Origin: Oxalobacteraceae bacterium
GTDB taxonomy: Bacteria > Pseudomonadota > Gammaproteobacteria > Burkholderiales > Burkholderiaceae_D
Reading direction: 5' to 3'
Assembly (NCBI GenBank): GCA_021299035.1
Contig: JAJTGD010000002.1
Span: forward strand, 62,001-126,000
Length of the DNA: 64,000 nt
Below are positions 1-8,991 of this stretch, piece by piece. The position numbers were made by a program, and so were the translations under genes. The stretch's first letter is position 1; each line of letters begins with the position of its first letter. The notes under the pieces were generated by a model. That model saw only the letters and a list, made by a program, of their open reading frames with translations. It made no database searches and was not told where the DNA came from.

Positions 1-187
1 TGCTGGCAATGGCACAGATGGTCCAGAAAAAGAAAAAACCGATCGTGTAGGTAGCAATTAGCGGCAGCTCAACGTGACCACCCACCAGCATCAAATCCGC
101 TGGATCAAATACCGAGAAGAACAAGCCCTCCGCCAAAATGGCAGATAAAAACGACGGCCAAAGCACGGTCATTGCAAGTTTCAGCAT
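1..187 (-). CDS. Partial small membrane protein next to ccoH
   Basis: Reading leftward from an ATG at 185-187 the frame stays open to the window edge, giving about 62 residues; the C-terminal end is missing. The fragment is strongly hydrophobic, with one membrane-like segment over roughly residues 5-27 and a second beginning near residue 45 that contains a run of four Phe and a Trp. The loop between them carries FDPADL and a GGH. I do not recognise a named family. It lies 59 bp downstream of ccoH in the same direction, so it is probably the last gene of the ccoGH transcript. A role in cytochrome oxidase assembly is inference from position only. Confidence 0.6.
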   Translation of the reverse strand, partial: MLKLAMTVLWPSFLSAILAEGLFFSVFDPADLMLVGGHVELPLIATYTIGFFFFWTICAIAS

Positions 188-246
188 TGCTTCGTCTCCT
201 TCTTCCCCACGCCAATCAAGTTGGCTTTCTATTTAACCGGGGTTGG

Positions 247-777
247 TCAACCACCCTGCGCTGACTGATTCAGCGCTTGGATATCGATTGTCTTCTGCTC
301 TGGCCAAGACCAGCTGCCATTTAACCGCCACTGCCGTCCTGCGTCTTCCAGTTGCACCTGCCAACGCGCACGCTCCAGCAGTGGCAATGACGCACTGAAG
401 CTACCGGAAGGGCTTAATGGCAGCGAGAAACGAAGATCCTTACTTGGCACCGTAGGATGAACAAACATCAGTTGAATCGCCCCCACCGCAGGCGCACCAA
501 CAAGCTGCCCGGACAGCACGCCGCCTGCTGCGTCGTAACGTACCCTTGCAGATAGCCCGAGCGCGGCAGCGGCTTGATCGCGGCGCAAGTCCTGATTGAT
601 CGCTTTGCCCTGCTTGTAATAGTCGTCGACGACCAAGGCATCGGCACCTGAAAAAGAAATCCACATCGTAATGAAGCCCGCCACCAGCACAGCGAATGGA
701 CCCGCCATTAATAACCAGGGCCAACGGTGACGGTACCAGGGCAGCACTACTTCATTCGCGGTCGGTTCTTTACGCAT
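247..777 (-). CDS. ccoH: CcoH/FixH-type cbb3 oxidase assembly protein
   Basis: Predicted 176-residue single-pass membrane protein of the FixH/CcoH family, needed for assembly or stability of cytochrome cbb3 oxidase. A transmembrane segment near residues 22-44 (WPWLLMAGPFAVLVAGF) is followed by the family-typical VVDDYYKQGKAIN stretch and a periplasmic domain. I start at the ATG at 777; a TTG codon directly before it is possible but less likely. It follows ccoG by 11 bp on the same strand and is probably cotranscribed with it. FixH proteins act with the FixI/CcoI copper ATPase, which is encoded about 5 kb upstream in this cluster. Sequence conservation in this family is low, so the call leans partly on context. 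Confidence 0.88.
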   Translation of the reverse strand: MRKEPTANEVVLPWYRHRWPWLLMAGPFAVLVAGFITMWISFSGADALVVDDYYKQGKAINQDLRRDQAAAALGLSARVRYDAAGGVLSGQLVGAPAVGAIQLMFVHPTVPSKDLRFSLPLSPSGSFSASLPLLERARWQVQLEDAGRQWRLNGSWSWPEQKTIDIQALNQSAQGG

Positions 778-788
778 CAATAGTGTCC

Positions 789-2189
789 TTAGCGCGGCAC
801 AAAAAATACTGCTTTCTCTTTGACTTCAATTGCAGGGTTATCAATCGTGGTCAGCGTGAAGTAAATTTTATTAGAGCCCTTTTCACCCTGACCCTCATAC
901 GTTCGAACTGACACCGGTACCGCACGTGACTCGGTACTTGAGAGTGCGACCTCATTGCCACCCTGAATATGGATGCTCGGTATTCCTTCAACCGTCAGTT
1001 TGTAGCGGTGCGGCGCCTCATCGGTATTCATAATTTGCAGGCGGTAGACATTCTCGATCATGCCGTCCTCCACTTCACGCCCGAGCGAGCCACGGTCGCG
1101 AATAACATCCATCTTGAGCGGTGTTCGGGTCAGCAGTGTGCCGAAGAAGACCACCACAATCATCAGCAGAATAACGCTGTAGATCAGCACTCTTGGCCGG
1201 AACGCATGACGCAGAATTTGTGCGGACGTCCAGCGAAACTTCATCGCATGATCAGTCCAGAAGCGTACCAAACCTCGTGGCGCGCCAATCTTGTCCATCA
1301 CCATATTGCACGCATCGACACAGGCGCCACAGCTGATACATTCGTACTGCAGTCCGTTGCGGATATCGATACCGGTCGGGCAAACTTGCACACACATTGA
1401 GCAATCGATGCAGGCGCCTAATGACTGGTTCGCTGCAGTATCCGATTTACTGCGCGCGCCGCGCGGCTCGCCGCGCTCTTGGTCGTAAGTGATGATCAAC
1501 GAGTCTTTATCAAACATCGCGCTCTGAAAACGAGCATAGGGACACATGTACTTGCAGACCTGCTCGCGCATCCAGCCTGCATTGCCGTAGGTCGCAAAAC
1601 TGTAGAACAAGACCCAGAACCATTCCCAAGGACCGAGCGATAGCGTGACAATCTCTTGCGAGAGAACACCAATCGGCGTGAAGTAGCCGACGAAGGTATA
1701 GCCGGTCATGAGCGCAAAAGAAATCCACACCACATGCTTGGTGGTTTTACGGGCAAACTTCATGGCGGACATCGGCTGCCGGTCGAGCCGCATACGAGTA
1801 CTACGATCACCCTCGATCTTGCGCTCGAACCACATGAAGATTTCTGTGTACACCGTTTGCGGACAGGCGAAGCCGCACCAGACCCGACCAAAAATTGCTG
1901 TGAAGAGAAACAGCGAGTAAGCACAGATAATCAGCAGTGCAGCCAGATAGATGAAGTCTTGCGGCCAAAGTACGATGCCAAAGATATAGAATTTTCGAGC
2001 TGCCAGATCAAACAGCACTGCTTGACGGTCATTCCACTGCAGCCAGGGGAGACCGTAAAAAACAAGCTGCGTCAGCCACACAAAAAGCCAGCGAAGGCTG
2101 GCGTATCTACCCTGAATCTCGCGCGGGTAAATCTCCTGCCGCGCTTGATACATGTGGATGACTGCGACTTCAGGGGACGCGTTTTCCAT
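789..2189 (-). CDS. ccoG: CcoG/FixG cytochrome c oxidase accessory ferredoxin protein
   Basis: Predicted 466-residue membrane protein of the CcoG (FixG/RdxA) family, which takes part in copper handling during cbb3 oxidase assembly. It has several N-terminal membrane segments, the Cys motifs VWCGFACPQTVYTE and VCKYMCPYARFQ, and two ferredoxin-type clusters: C260, C263, C266, C270 and C284, C287, C290, C294. A C-terminal periplasmic domain follows another membrane segment. I choose the ATG at 2189, preceded by AGGA; an in-frame TTG at 2210 would add seven residues. It lies downstream of ccoP, separated by a hairpin, and upstream of ccoH. Confidence 0.95.
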   Translation of the reverse strand: MENASPEVAVIHMYQARQEIYPREIQGRYASLRWLFVWLTQLVFYGLPWLQWNDRQAVLFDLAARKFYIFGIVLWPQDFIYLAALLIICAYSLFLFTAIFGRVWCGFACPQTVYTEIFMWFERKIEGDRSTRMRLDRQPMSAMKFARKTTKHVVWISFALMTGYTFVGYFTPIGVLSQEIVTLSLGPWEWFWVLFYSFATYGNAGWMREQVCKYMCPYARFQSAMFDKDSLIITYDQERGEPRGARSKSDTAANQSLGACIDCSMCVQVCPTGIDIRNGLQYECISCGACVDACNMVMDKIGAPRGLVRFWTDHAMKFRWTSAQILRHAFRPRVLIYSVILLMIVVVFFGTLLTRTPLKMDVIRDRGSLGREVEDGMIENVYRLQIMNTDEAPHRYKLTVEGIPSIHIQGGNEVALSSTESRAVPVSVRTYEGQGEKGSNKIYFTLTTIDNPAIEVKEKAVFFVPR

Positions 2190-2217
2190 CGAAAATCCTG
2201 ATTCCTGCAAAAATGAA

Positions 2218-2244
2218 TCGGCGCTACCACAGGGGCAGCGCCGA
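2218..2244 (-). terminator. Hairpin between ccoP and ccoG
   Basis: Perfect 8-bp inverted repeat (TCGGCGCT / AGCGCCGA) with an 11-nt loop. In the direction of transcription it is followed by TTCATTTTTG, a weak U-rich tract. It may end a part of the ccoNOQP transcripts, or protect the 3' end of that message, leaving ccoGH at a lower level. The function is inferred. Confidence 0.5.
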
Positions 2245-2284
2245 CCTTGCTGACTATGGCAAAGTGACTCGTGTACTTGCGCGC

Positions 2285-3214
2285 TTATTTACCGGCAAGC
2301 GCTGCCTCCTGTTTATTGGACAGACTCCAGACATAGGCGGCGAGCAAATGCACCTTGGCTTCACCCAGAAAATCAGCGAACGCAGGCATCACATTATTGC
2401 GACCGAGCCGGATCGTCTCCATGATCGTCGCGACACTACCACCGTATAGCCAGGTCTTGTCCGTCAGATTGGGAGCACCCATCGCCGTCATGCCTTTGCC
2501 ATCGGCACCATGACACGCAGCACACACCGCAAACTTCTCGCGACCAGCCGAAGCCTTGATCGCATCATGTGCGGACCCAGACAGAGACAGCACATAGTGC
2601 GCAACTGATTCGATATCTTTCTCCGAGCCGACGGCCGCACCCATGGGCGGCATCTGCCCATGTCGACCATTCAAGATCGAGAGCTTGATGGTCTCTGGCT
2701 CACCACCATACAACCAGTCGCGATCCGCCAAATTCGGAAAGCCTTTGTTACCACGCGCATCCGAGCCGTGGCATTGCGCGCAGTACGTAAGAAACAAACG
2801 CTCACCCATCGCATTCGCTTTACTATCAGCAGCGAGTAGTTTGAGATCCGTGGCTTTATATTTTTCAAACATCGGTCCAATCTCGGCCTCGGCCATCCGA
2901 ATTTCTTCCTGATACTGACCCGCCGAGCGCCATCCAAGCTTGCCTGCGAAGCTACCGAAGCCAGGATAGAGCGTGAGATAGATAATCCCGAACACGATGG
3001 TGATATAGAACAGCCACATCCACCAACGCGGCATCGGGTTATTGAACTCTTCCAGTCCATCGTAGACATGGCCCGTGGTGTCGACCTTGCCATCCTTTGG
3101 CGCGGTGACTTCTACCTTGGATTGCGACCACAACAGCAAGCCACAGCCAATGATCGATAGCGCGACCAGCACCGCGATATAGATACTCCAAAAATCATTG
3201 ATGAAATCAGCCAT
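2285..3214 (-). CDS. ccoP: Cytochrome cbb3 oxidase subunit III (diheme)
   Basis: Predicted 309-residue diheme cytochrome c subunit of cbb3 oxidase, passing electrons from soluble cytochromes to CcoO/CcoN. It has an N-terminal membrane segment (about residues 10-30), the conserved YDGLEEFNNP stretch, a second membrane segment (about 64-84) and two c-type heme sites, C145-A-Q-C148-H149 and C231-A-A-C234-H235. The start at 3214 (MADFINDF) matches the family and overlaps the end of ccoQ by 8 bp; a longer frame up to 3319 lies inside ccoQ and is not used. It is the last gene of ccoNOQP. Confidence 0.97.
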   Translation of the reverse strand: MADFINDFWSIYIAVLVALSIIGCGLLLWSQSKVEVTAPKDGKVDTTGHVYDGLEEFNNPMPRWWMWLFYITIVFGIIYLTLYPGFGSFAGKLGWRSAGQYQEEIRMAEAEIGPMFEKYKATDLKLLAADSKANAMGERLFLTYCAQCHGSDARGNKGFPNLADRDWLYGGEPETIKLSILNGRHGQMPPMGAAVGSEKDIESVAHYVLSLSGSAHDAIKASAGREKFAVCAACHGADGKGMTAMGAPNLTDKTWLYGGSVATIMETIRLGRNNVMPAFADFLGEAKVHLLAAYVWSLSNKQEAALAGK

Positions 3215-3392
3215 GAGTCGGCTCCTGCTCACTGTTACCGAGTTCTTCATCCGCGAAAGGCAGCATCGCGGCTTCGTCGAAATCTTGCTTGCTATGGGCG
3301 ACAAATGCCCAGTAAACAATACCGATAAATGTCAGCAAGCTCACCAGCGTCATCACACTGCGCACATCAGATAGCCAGGTCGTGAAGTCCAT
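3207..3392 (-). CDS. ccoQ: Cytochrome cbb3 oxidase subunit CcoQ
   Basis: Predicted 61-residue small membrane protein with one transmembrane segment (about residues 12-32) and an acidic C-terminal tail. CcoQ proteins stabilise the cbb3 complex under aerobic conditions and are poorly conserved in sequence; the SKQDFDEAAMLPFADEE tail is typical. The gene sits between ccoO, 2 bp away, and ccoP, which it overlaps by 8 bp. This spacing indicates translational coupling in the ccoNOQP operon. Confidence 0.93.
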   Translation of the reverse strand: MDFTTWLSDVRSVMTLVSLLTFIGIVYWAFVAHSKQDFDEAAMLPFADEELGNSEQEPTHG

Positions 3393-3394
3393 GT

Positions 3395-4009
3395 TTACCT
3401 CCGTGCCTTGATTTGTATGCCCAGCCCTTGCAGGTAAGCGATGAGTGCATCTTGCTCAGTCTTACCCTCAAGTGCCTTGGGTGCTGCGGCGATCTCTTCC
3501 TCAGTGTAGCCATCACCGAGGCGCTGCAAGGCTCTCAGCTTGGGTACGATGGATTGTGGCTCGAGTACGGTACTGGCTAACCAGGGATAGCTCGGCATAT
3601 TCGACTCGGGTACCACATCGCGTGGGTTGTTCAAATGGGCACGATGCCACTCATCCGAGTAGCGACCACCCACACGCGCCAGATCAGGCCCAGTGCGCTT
3701 GGATCCCCACTGGAATGGACGGTCGTATACAAACTCGCCTGCGACGGAGTAATGGCCGTAGCGCTCGGTCTCGGCACGGAATGGTCGGATCATTTGCGAG
3801 TGGCAGTTGTAGCAGCCCTCACGCACATAGATGTCGCGGCCCGCAAGTCGTAGCGGACTGTAGTGAGTGAGTCCTGCCACCGGCTCGGTGGTCGACTTCT
3901 GAAAGAACAGCGGCACGATCTCAACCAGACCACCCACGCTGACTACCAGCAGCACCAGCACGATCAGTAGCCAGGGTTTACGTTCAATTACGTCGTGTGT
4001 CAGTTTCAT
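3395..4009 (-). CDS. ccoO: Cytochrome cbb3 oxidase subunit II (monoheme)
   Basis: Predicted 204-residue membrane-anchored monoheme cytochrome c subunit of cbb3 oxidase. The N-terminal anchor covers about residues 13-35, followed by [17 protein letters not shown] with the heme site C66-Y-N-C69-H70. The conserved [11 protein letters not shown] segment supplies the axial Met ligand. Length is as usual for the family. It starts 15 bp after ccoN and is followed by ccoQ after 2 bp, so it is clearly part of one operon. Confidence 0.97.
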   Translation of the reverse strand: MKLTHDVIERKPWLLIVLVLLVVSVGGLVEIVPLFFQKSTTEPVAGLTHYSPLRLAGRDIYVREGCYNCHSQMIRPFRAETERYGHYSVAGEFVYDRPFQWGSKRTGPDLARVGGRYSDEWHRAHLNNPRDVVPESNMPSYPWLASTVLEPQSIVPKLRALQRLGDGYTEEEIAAAPKALEGKTEQDALIAYLQGLGIQIKARR

Positions 4010-4024
4010 TGATCTCTCCCGCGG

Positions 4025-5449
4025 TTACGCGTGCGCGCCGAGTAAAGGAATTCGGGTATCCGCCGGCTTGCTGTCGACCACCGTCTTGAAAGTGTTGTAG
4101 GCCATCATCAACATACCCGCGAGATAGAGCAGGCCACCCACCATACGCACCACGTAGTAGGGGTAGGTAGCTTTCACGCTCTCGACGAAGCTGTAGGTCA
4201 GCGTGCCATCATCATTCACAGCGCGCCACATCAGGCCTTGCATCACACCAGCGATCCACATCGCTGCGATGTACAACACGATGCCGATGGTCGCCGTCCA
4301 GAAATGCACCTCGACCAGTCGCATACTCCACATTTCCTTTTTGCCGGACAGGCGCGGCAACAGGTAGTAGATCGACCCCATCGAGATCAGACCGACCCAG
4401 CCGAGCGCACCCGAGTGCACATGGCCAACGGTCCAATCGGTGTAGTGCGACAGTGCGTTGACGGTTTTAATCGACATCATCGGACCCTCGAAGGTCGACA
4501 TGCCATAGAACGAGAGCGAGACAATCAGGAACTTCAGGATAGGGTCATTGCGCAGTTTGTGCCATGCACCGGACAGCGTCATGATGCCGTTGATCATGCC
4601 ACCCCAACTCGGCGCCAACAGGATCAATGAGAACACCATGCCGAGTGACTGCGTCCAATCTGGCAGTGCGGTGTAGTGCAGATGGTGCGGGCCAGCCCAC
4701 ATGTAGGTAAAAATCAGCGCCCAGAAGTGCACGATCGAGAGTCGATACGAGTACACCGGTCGCTCGGCCTGCTTCGGTATGAAGTAGTACATCATGCCAA
4801 GGAAGCCGGCGGTCAGGAAAAAGCCTACCGCGTTATGCCCGTACCACCACTGAATCATGGCGTCTTGCACGCCGGTGTATGCGGAATAGGATTTAGTCAG
4901 CGACGCTGGCATTGCTGCCGAGTTCACTATATGCAGCAGAGCGACCGTCAGGATGAACGCACCATAGAACCAGTTAGCGACATAGATATGCGACACCTTG
5001 CGCTTGATGAGCGTACCGAAGAACACCACGGCATACGACACCCAAACCAAGGCAATCAGAATATCGATCGGCCATTCCAGCTCGGCGTATTCCTTGCCGC
5101 TGGTGAAGCCCATGGGCAACGTGATGGCAGCAAGCACAATCACCAACTGCCAGCCCCAAAAGGTGAAGCTTGCCAACGCATCGGAAAACAAGCGCACCTG
5201 AGAGGTACGCTGCACCACATAGTAGGAGGTCGCAAACAATGCCGAACCACCAAAGGCAAAAATCACGGCATTGGTGTGCAACGGCCGCAGACGGCCATAG
5301 GTTAGCCAGGGAATATCGAAATTCAGCGCAGGGAATGCGAGCTGAGCGGCGATGATGACCCCTACCAGCATACCCACTACGCCCCACACCACCGTCATGA
5401 TCGCGAACTGCTTGACCACGCGGTAGTTGTAGTTTTGTGCAGTGTCCAC
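4025..5449 (-). CDS. ccoN: Cytochrome cbb3 oxidase catalytic subunit I
   Basis: Predicted 474-residue polytopic membrane protein, the heme-copper catalytic subunit of the high-affinity terminal oxidase cbb3. Visible ligand regions include RPLHTNAV (low-spin heme), [10 protein letters not shown] and [12 protein letters not shown] (copper B and active site) and [14 protein letters not shown] (heme ligands). Start ATG at 5449 fits the family. It is the first gene of ccoNOQP. An FNR-type site lies 75-88 bp upstream with a -10-like TAACCT 22 bp beyond it, so anaerobic or microaerobic induction is likely. Confidence 0.98.
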   Translation of the reverse strand: MDTAQNYNYRVVKQFAIMTVVWGVVGMLVGVIIAAQLAFPALNFDIPWLTYGRLRPLHTNAVIFAFGGSALFATSYYVVQRTSQVRLFSDALASFTFWGWQLVIVLAAITLPMGFTSGKEYAELEWPIDILIALVWVSYAVVFFGTLIKRKVSHIYVANWFYGAFILTVALLHIVNSAAMPASLTKSYSAYTGVQDAMIQWWYGHNAVGFFLTAGFLGMMYYFIPKQAERPVYSYRLSIVHFWALIFTYMWAGPHHLHYTALPDWTQSLGMVFSLILLAPSWGGMINGIMTLSGAWHKLRNDPILKFLIVSLSFYGMSTFEGPMMSIKTVNALSHYTDWTVGHVHSGALGWVGLISMGSIYYLLPRLSGKKEMWSMRLVEVHFWTATIGIVLYIAAMWIAGVMQGLMWRAVNDDGTLTYSFVESVKATYPYYVVRMVGGLLYLAGMLMMAYNTFKTVVDSKPADTRIPLLGAHA

Positions 5450-5495
5450 GGTAACTCCTCTGGAAATATAGACGGATTACAACAATTCCGAGCGG

Positions 5496-5537
5496 AGGTT
5501 ACGTTCCCGAGGTCTTGAATTCCTTGACTTGGGTCAA
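5496..5537 (-). promoter_or_regulatory. FNR/ANR-type site and putative class II promoter of ccoN
   Basis: TTGACTTGGGTCAA at 5524-5537 has the two FNR half-sites (TTGAC/GTCAA) as a perfect palindrome around four bases; the consensus is TTGAT-N4-ATCAA. On the ccoN strand a weak -10 hexamer, TAACCT (5496-5501), lies 22 bp downstream of the box. This is the spacing expected when FNR binds centred at -41.5 (class II activation). Regulation by an FNR/ANR protein is inferred from the match and the target genes. Confidence 0.75.
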
Positions 5538-5555
5538 AAAGGGCGAGAAGGCCCT
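5536..5555 (-). terminator. Possible terminator after ccoS
   Basis: On the minus strand a short hairpin (AGGGC, 6-nt loop, GCCCT; 5540-5555) is followed by a run of Ts (5536-5540). It lies just downstream of ccoS and directly abuts the FNR site of ccoN. It may insulate the ccoN promoter from readthrough. The stem is only 5 bp, so efficiency is doubtful. Confidence 0.45.
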
Positions 5556-5571
5556 GTAAGCCTGTGTTGGC

Positions 5572-5757
5572 TTATTTCTTGATATTGCTTTCTGAGGGAT
5601 GGGCATCATCGTGCACACGATCGTCATCCTGCAGAATCCGCATACCCGGCCCCTCGAGATCGTCGAACTGGCCGCTATCCATCGCTTTGAAGAAGACCCA
5701 AAGTGCAAAGAACACAATGGCTACCGAGAGGGGTATCAACAAATAAAGTGATTCCAT
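5572..5757 (-). CDS. ccoS: CcoS cbb3 oxidase maturation protein
   Basis: Predicted 61-residue protein of the CcoS/FixS family, needed for insertion of cofactors (heme b and copper) into CcoN. It starts MESLYLLIPLSV, has one membrane segment (about residues 4-24) and the family motif SGQFDDLEGPGMRIL, then an acidic, His-containing tail. The start at 5757 is set by this motif; the longer frame is a shadow of ccoI. It follows ccoI by 23 bp. Confidence 0.94.
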   Translation of the reverse strand: MESLYLLIPLSVAIVFFALWVFFKAMDSGQFDDLEGPGMRILQDDDRVHDDAHPSESNIKK

Positions 5758-5780
5758 GACGTGGTCAGATTCAGGCGCGA

Positions 5781-8228
5781 TCAAGGACGGCGCGGGCGCT
5801 GCAGCCGCAATGCATTCAGCACCACCAGCGCGGAGCTGGCCGACATGCCGACACCTGCCATCCACGGGCTCAGCACACCCATAGCCGCCGCCGGTATGGC
5901 TGCCAGATTGTACAGAGTGGCCCAGGCCAGATTTTGTCGGATCACCCGCATACATGCATCGGCGGCCATTGACGCATCGCGTAGGGACACCAAGCCTGCT
6001 GACAGCAACACCGCATCAGCGTGCGACTGCGCCAATGCGGCACCCGACCCCATCGCAAATGAAACATCTGCGGCCCGCAAGACGGCCGCATCATTGATGC
6101 CATCGCCCACCATCACCACCGTCGCACCCTGCTGCTGTAACTCCTGCACAAATGCCATTTTCTGCTGCGGCAACATGGCGCCATGGGCCTCATCCATCGT
6201 CAGTATTGAGGCGACCTCGGTCGCAATGTCAGGCGCATCGCCGGAAAGCAGGATAACGCGCAAGCCACGCGACTTGAACCAGGCAACCGTCGACTTTGCC
6301 TCTGGCTTCAGGCCATCCGCAAGCGCGAAGCGTGCTATCCATTCACGCTCAGTACCCAGATAGATCTCGGTCACCCCTGCAGCTGACACATGCGCTGGCA
6401 CCTCACCCGCCAAATCAGCAACAAACTGCGCATGACCGATACGGAAAGCCTTGCCGTTAATCTGCCCCTCTATACCCTGCCCGTGCACAAACACGGGGTT
6501 CGTGACCTGCACGTCTGCGATGGCGAAGCTTGCAAATGCATGCGCAATCGGATGCGCGCTTCCTGCTTCGAGTGCAGCTGCCATTTGCAGCACCTGTATC
6601 TCGATATGCGCGCCAAATACAGTGACCTGCCGCACAACAGGGCGCCCCTCGGTCAAGGTGCCAGTCTTATCGAACACGATATGCGTGGCGCGATGCAAGG
6701 TCTCTAGTACATGCGGCTGCATCACCAGCACACCCTGCTGCAGCAAGCGGTTAGTCGCTGCCGCCAGTGCAGATGGTGTAGCAAGCGACAGTGCACACGG
6801 ACAGGAAACCACCAACACCGCAATCGCAACCGGCCACGCGCGCGATGCATCATGCCAAAGCCAAAACAGCAGCACCGTAATCGCGAGTAACAACAAGCCC
6901 GCAACAAACCACGCAGCGACGCGATCGGCCCACTGTGCAATCACCGGCTTGCCTTGGCCGGCACGCTCGATCAAACGGATCAACGCAGCGAGCGTACTGT
7001 CTTTCGCCACCTTATCGACGCGGACAACTATAGGGGTGCTCAGGTTGAGTGCACCGCCTGCCACCATCGCCCCGACTTGTTTTGCTTGGGGTTTGCTTTC
7101 GCCAGTAAGCAAGGACAAATCAATCGCTGTCTCACCCTCGAGGATGACGCCATCCGCTGGCACAGGTTCGCCCGGCTTGACGAGTACCACATCACCGGCT
7201 TGTAACTGAGTTGCAGCAACTTGGGTCGCACTTCGATCATTGGGGAATGCTTTCAACAACCAGGCAGCATCTGGCAAGGCATGCTGCAAGCGCTCTAGTG
7301 ATGAAGCCGCTCTTCGCCGCGCGAGCAGTTCAAGATAACGGCTACCCAGCAGCAGAAAAACAAACATAGTGATTGAGTCAAAGTAGACATCACCCTGGTT
7401 GAGCAAGGTCGCATACAAGCTGCCAATGAAGGCAGCCGCGATACCTAATGCTACTGGCACATCCATGCCGAGCCGACGCTGACGCAAATCGGCGAGTGCG
7501 CCTTTGAAGAAAGGCGAGGCCGAGTAGAACACCGCAGGTAGGGTCAACAACAAACTCGCCCAGCGCATCAACTGCGCCATCTCGGGCTCGATGCCGCCAT
7601 CCTCGGTCAGATAGGCCGGTACTGCATACATCATCACCTGCATCATCGACAGCCCGGCGACGAACCAGCGCTTGAAGAGCTGCCGTGAATTTTTTCGCAG
7701 CAGCTCACCATGCTGTATCGGCTCGAAGGGGTAGGCTTTGTATCCCACTTCATGCACTGCTTGCAGAATATCGCTCGGCTTGCATTGCGATGCATCCCAG
7801 CGCACCTGCAGCTTCTCGGTGGCGACATTCAAGTTGGCTGCAGTAAGCCCGGGCACCTGCGCCAAACGACGCTCGATCAGCCACACGCATGCAGCGCAAC
7901 GAATACCCTCAATCGAGAGCGTAGCCTCAGCACCGCCATCCGCGCGGGCGAACTGTGCGGCAAGCTCCGGAACGTCATACAGCTTGAGTGCCTGCGGGAT
8001 TGTCTCAGTCACGTCGTTCGGAAGACTTTGTCGGGTGCGGTAGAAATCAGTCAGTCCATTGTCGACAATCGATTGTGCAACCGCCTCGCAACCCGGGCAG
8101 CACATGGGCTGCTCGACAGCATCAATCTTTACCGACCATCGGCTACCCGCGGGCACCGACAAGCCGCAATGAAAGCAGTCTGATGATTGCAGGGTCGATA
8201 GGGCTGCAGTGTTCATCGTGGGAGCCAT
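5781..8228 (-). CDS. ccoI: Copper-translocating P1B-type ATPase for cbb3 assembly
   Basis: Predicted 815-residue P-type ATPase (CcoI/FixI) that exports copper across the inner membrane for cbb3 oxidase. In order: an N-terminal Cys-rich domain (CFHCGLSVPAG, MCCPGCEAVA), an HMA domain with GIRCAACVWLIE, membrane segments with the CPC ion site in VSCPCALSLATP, the phosphorylation motif DKTGTLTEG, the SAHPIA nucleotide-binding motif and GDGINDAAVL. The ATG at 8228 overlaps the stop of the upstream gene by one base (TGATG), suggesting translational coupling; an alternative ATG lies at 8216. A frame extending to 8600 overlaps the neighbour and is not used. Confidence 0.96.
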   Translation of the reverse strand: MAPTMNTAALSTLQSSDCFHCGLSVPAGSRWSVKIDAVEQPMCCPGCEAVAQSIVDNGLTDFYRTRQSLPNDVTETIPQALKLYDVPELAAQFARADGGAEATLSIEGIRCAACVWLIERRLAQVPGLTAANLNVATEKLQVRWDASQCKPSDILQAVHEVGYKAYPFEPIQHGELLRKNSRQLFKRWFVAGLSMMQVMMYAVPAYLTEDGGIEPEMAQLMRWASLLLTLPAVFYSASPFFKGALADLRQRRLGMDVPVALGIAAAFIGSLYATLLNQGDVYFDSITMFVFLLLGSRYLELLARRRAASSLERLQHALPDAAWLLKAFPNDRSATQVAATQLQAGDVVLVKPGEPVPADGVILEGETAIDLSLLTGESKPQAKQVGAMVAGGALNLSTPIVVRVDKVAKDSTLAALIRLIERAGQGKPVIAQWADRVAAWFVAGLLLLAITVLLFWLWHDASRAWPVAIAVLVVSCPCALSLATPSALAAATNRLLQQGVLVMQPHVLETLHRATHIVFDKTGTLTEGRPVVRQVTVFGAHIEIQVLQMAAALEAGSAHPIAHAFASFAIADVQVTNPVFVHGQGIEGQINGKAFRIGHAQFVADLAGEVPAHVSAAGVTEIYLGTEREWIARFALADGLKPEAKSTVAWFKSRGLRVILLSGDAPDIATEVASILTMDEAHGAMLPQQKMAFVQELQQQGATVVMVGDGINDAAVLRAADVSFAMGSGAALAQSHADAVLLSAGLVSLRDASMAADACMRVIRQNLAWATLYNLAAIPAAAMGVLSPWMAGVGMSASSALVVLNALRLQRPRRP

Positions 8229-8989
8229 CAATGCAGAGCGGGTGTGATGCACAGTGTATCCAGCCAGGCGTTGGACACGCCCATGCCGACTCGAACCAAG
8301 CCTGCCACACCGAAACTGAGTACCACCAAGCCAGCAATACGCCGTACTGATGATCGCTGCAGTAGCGGCTGTATCGAAGCGCCGGCCAACCCCAGGGTGA
8401 ATAGCAGCGGTAGCGTACCCAGACCAAAGGCGAGCATGACGAGAGCGCCACGTGTTGCTGAACCACTCAGCAATGCTGTCATGAGCACGCTGTACACCAT
8501 GCCGCAGGGTACCCAGCCCCACAGCCCGCCGAGCGCAATCGCTTGCGATGTGCGCTGCACCGGTAGCAGCTTGCGGATTAGCGGCTGTAACTGTCGCCAC
8601 AGCACTTGGCCCACCGCCTCGAGCCGAGACAGACCGTGCCAGATATTCATGAGCGTGAGACCCAGCGCCACCAGCATTAGATTAGCGAGCCAGTAGGTAA
8701 CCGTCTGCACGCTTGCCAGGTTAATCATCGCCGGTACGCTACCGAGCACACCCGCCAACATACCGGCCACCATGTAGCTACCGATGCGTCCGACATTGAA
8801 CGCCAATACTCTGGGGGCAGTGTCGACGATGGTCGATGCGTGGCTGGGTGCGCCATCAGGCTGTATCGGGATAGAGCGACGTGGCGCGGCGACTGCGAAT
8901 GCACCCACGATGCCGCCGCACATACCAACACAATGAACACCGCCGAGAAGACCTATAAGGAAGATCGGCAGCAGCGAGAGTAAGCTCAC
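8228..8989 (-). CDS. TauE/SafE (DsbD-like membrane) family protein
   Basis: Predicted 253-residue polytopic inner-membrane protein of the type annotated as sulfite exporter TauE/SafE or DsbD-like transmembrane domain. It begins with a membrane segment carrying the conserved GGVHCVGMCGG motif and has about six hydrophobic segments. Genes of this type commonly sit beside ccoI and hemN in cbb3 clusters. A role in copper or thiol handling during oxidase maturation is likely but not shown by sequence. It is coupled to ccoI by a one-base overlap and starts 2 bp after hemN ends. Confidence 0.85.
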   Translation of the reverse strand: MSLLSLLPIFLIGLLGGVHCVGMCGGIVGAFAVAAPRRSIPIQPDGAPSHASTIVDTAPRVLAFNVGRIGSYMVAGMLAGVLGSVPAMINLASVQTVTYWLANLMLVALGLTLMNIWHGLSRLEAVGQVLWRQLQPLIRKLLPVQRTSQAIALGGLWGWVPCGMVYSVLMTALLSGSATRGALVMLAFGLGTLPLLFTLGLAGASIQPLLQRSSVRRIAGLVVLSFGVAGLVRVGMGVSNAWLDTLCITPALH

Positions 8990-8991
8990 CT

